Source: Orbus sasakiae (GTDB lineage: Bacteria; Pseudomonadota; Gammaproteobacteria; Enterobacterales; Orbaceae). Taken from it: DNA of 64,000 bases. Where the stretch lies: assembly GCF_039542345.1 (NCBI RefSeq), contig NZ_BAABHY010000001.1, forward strand, positions 1,426,001-1,490,000, read 5' to 3'. Of the stretch, positions 63,349 through 64,000 are shown one piece after another (the first letter of the stretch is position 1; each line of letters begins with the position of its first letter). The notes below the pieces were generated by a model that was given only the letters and a program-made list of their open reading frames with translations, had not been told where the DNA came from and did no database searches. Position numbers and translations under genes: made by a program.

Positions 63349-64000
63349 ATGAAAAAAACAACCCTCAATAAAACAGCCGAAAAAATTCTAAATTCTGCAG
63401 AAAAATTATTTGCAGAATATAGCTATAATGAAGTGTCTATTCGTCAAATTACGGATGATGCTGGTGTAAAGCTTGCTTTAGTCCACTATCATTTTGGTTC
63501 AAAAGAAGAACTCTATCGTGAATTGATTAAACGCCGTATCGGTAAACTGGGATCTGACCGTATTAAACTCTTACAACACCATGCCATTCGTGCAGGAGAA
63601 AAGCCCATCCCGCTTGGCAATATTGTTGATGCGTTTATTACACCGTACTTATATAACACATTATATGGCGAAGAAGGCTGGAAATCTTACGCTAAAATTG
63701 TTGCTCGCTTACTTTCATCGGGATCTGCTATTTCATTATCCATTTTACTTGATCAATTTGACCCTTATGCGGAACAGTTTATTGCCCAAATGCGTAAAAC
63801 GGTGCCACAAGCCAATGAACAACAAATTCAATGGGGATTTGATTTTTTAGTGGCATCAATGTGCAGTACGTTTGCCGAAGTTGACCGTATAAAGAGTCTA
63901 TCAAAAGATTTATGTTCAATCGAGCAAACCCAACAAGCCTGTCAATATCTTTATAACTATGTCTCATCTGGATTACAAGGCATCTTGACCCAACCGCCTT
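63349..64000 (+). CDS. TetR-family transcriptional regulator (cut by right edge)
   Basis: The frame runs from ATG 63349 through the right edge, giving at least 217 residues. The N-terminal TetR helix-turn-helix (about 10-60) reads AEKILNSAEKLFAEYSYNEV, then SIRQITDDAGVKLALVHYHF, ending GSKEELYRELI. The C-terminal half (about 75-217, PLGNIVDAFITPYLYN and onward) is a helical ligand domain resembling the DUF1956/CecR branch, but this assignment is tentative. It is transcribed divergently from nagK. The start codon has no strong ribosome-binding site. Ligand and targets are unknown; the gene probably ends just beyond the window, since TetR proteins of this branch have about 220 residues. Confidence 0.8.
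   Translation, partial: MKKTTLNKTAEKILNSAEKLFAEYSYNEVSIRQITDDAGVKLALVHYHFGSKEELYRELIKRRIGKLGSDRIKLLQHHAIRAGEKPIPLGNIVDAFITPYLYNTLYGEEGWKSYAKIVARLLSSGSAISLSILLDQFDPYAEQFIAQMRKTVPQANEQQIQWGFDFLVASMCSTFAEVDRIKSLSKDLCSIEQTQQACQYLYNYVSSGLQGILTQPP

Noticed and set aside
1..64000. Search for Pasteurellaceae DNA-uptake repeats, CRISPR repeats, insertion sequences and phage genes
   Set aside because: None was seen by eye: no dense 9-mer uptake repeats, no regularly spaced repeats, no transposase or integrase-like frames.

Overview
The window is an AT-rich chromosomal stretch from a gammaproteobacterium. Nearly every housekeeping protein reads like its Enterobacterales counterpart (enolase, PyrG, SspA/SspB, RNase II, FabB, LptD, SurA, GltIJKL, FepA, YpfN). 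Some familiar operons, however, have lost members or been broken. Low GC, enteric-like proteins and large Ig-like surface proteins together fit the Orbaceae (Gilliamella/Frischella/Orbus type, insect gut symbionts). That placement is an inference; no rRNA or other taxonomic marker is present. I saw no tRNA, rRNA, insertion sequence, prophage or CRISPR array, and about 50 protein genes fill the window.

Layout. 1-6.1 kb: the end of an OPT-family transporter, a small alkyltransferase-like protein that keeps its cysteine, a secreted class A acid phosphatase, the esterase ybfF, rnb, and the sspA-sspB pair. 6.4-9.4 kb: pyrG-eno operon. 9.6-12.8 kb: an N-terminally incomplete surface protein and a YbjD-like OLD-family ATPase/nuclease. 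13-21.3 kb: a nucleoside uptake and salvage region. It contains deoD, a TsgA-like MFS carrier, a Tsx/OmpK-like outer-membrane channel, a YeiL-like Crp/Fnr regulator and deoB in one strand-wise series; pnuC lies upstream, and a PhnP-like hydrolase plus a NupG-type symporter run divergently. CRP-like boxes precede deoD and the PhnP-like gene. 21.4-23.6 kb: an unusual 723-residue fusion of a LacI repressor to a sugar-type solute-binding domain.

23.8-28.8 kb: cyaY, ilvIH, yaiI, a YffB-like ArsC-fold protein, dapE and ypfN. 29-32.2 kb: a Fur-boxed fepA converging on a lipoprotein esterase of the IroE type, which looks like a catecholate-siderophore uptake and hydrolysis pair. 32.3-42.6 kb: serC, pcnB (apparently starting at AUU as in E. 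coli), lptD-surA-rsmA-apaH (without pdxA and apaG) and sppA. 42.7-47.5 kb: asnA, fabB (with a FabR-type palindrome in its promoter spacer), then a uridine-phosphorylase-like gene and an MFS carrier.

47.6-58.5 kb: rsfS-rlmH-ybeY, a 1003-residue secreted Ig-like adhesin inserted into the ybeY/corC-lnt neighbourhood, corC-lnt, and the glutamate/aspartate ABC transporter gltIJKL. 58.6-64 kb: a nagK-muiA-like-recD series on the minus strand and a TetR-family regulator cut by the right edge.

The parts most worth following up are the LacI-solute-binding fusion, the pair of surface proteins that share a cysteine-bracketed module (one complete, one without a secretion signal), the CRP/YeiL-like nucleoside region, the OLD-family protein with arginine in place of the Walker A lysine, and the FabR/fabB promoter architecture.
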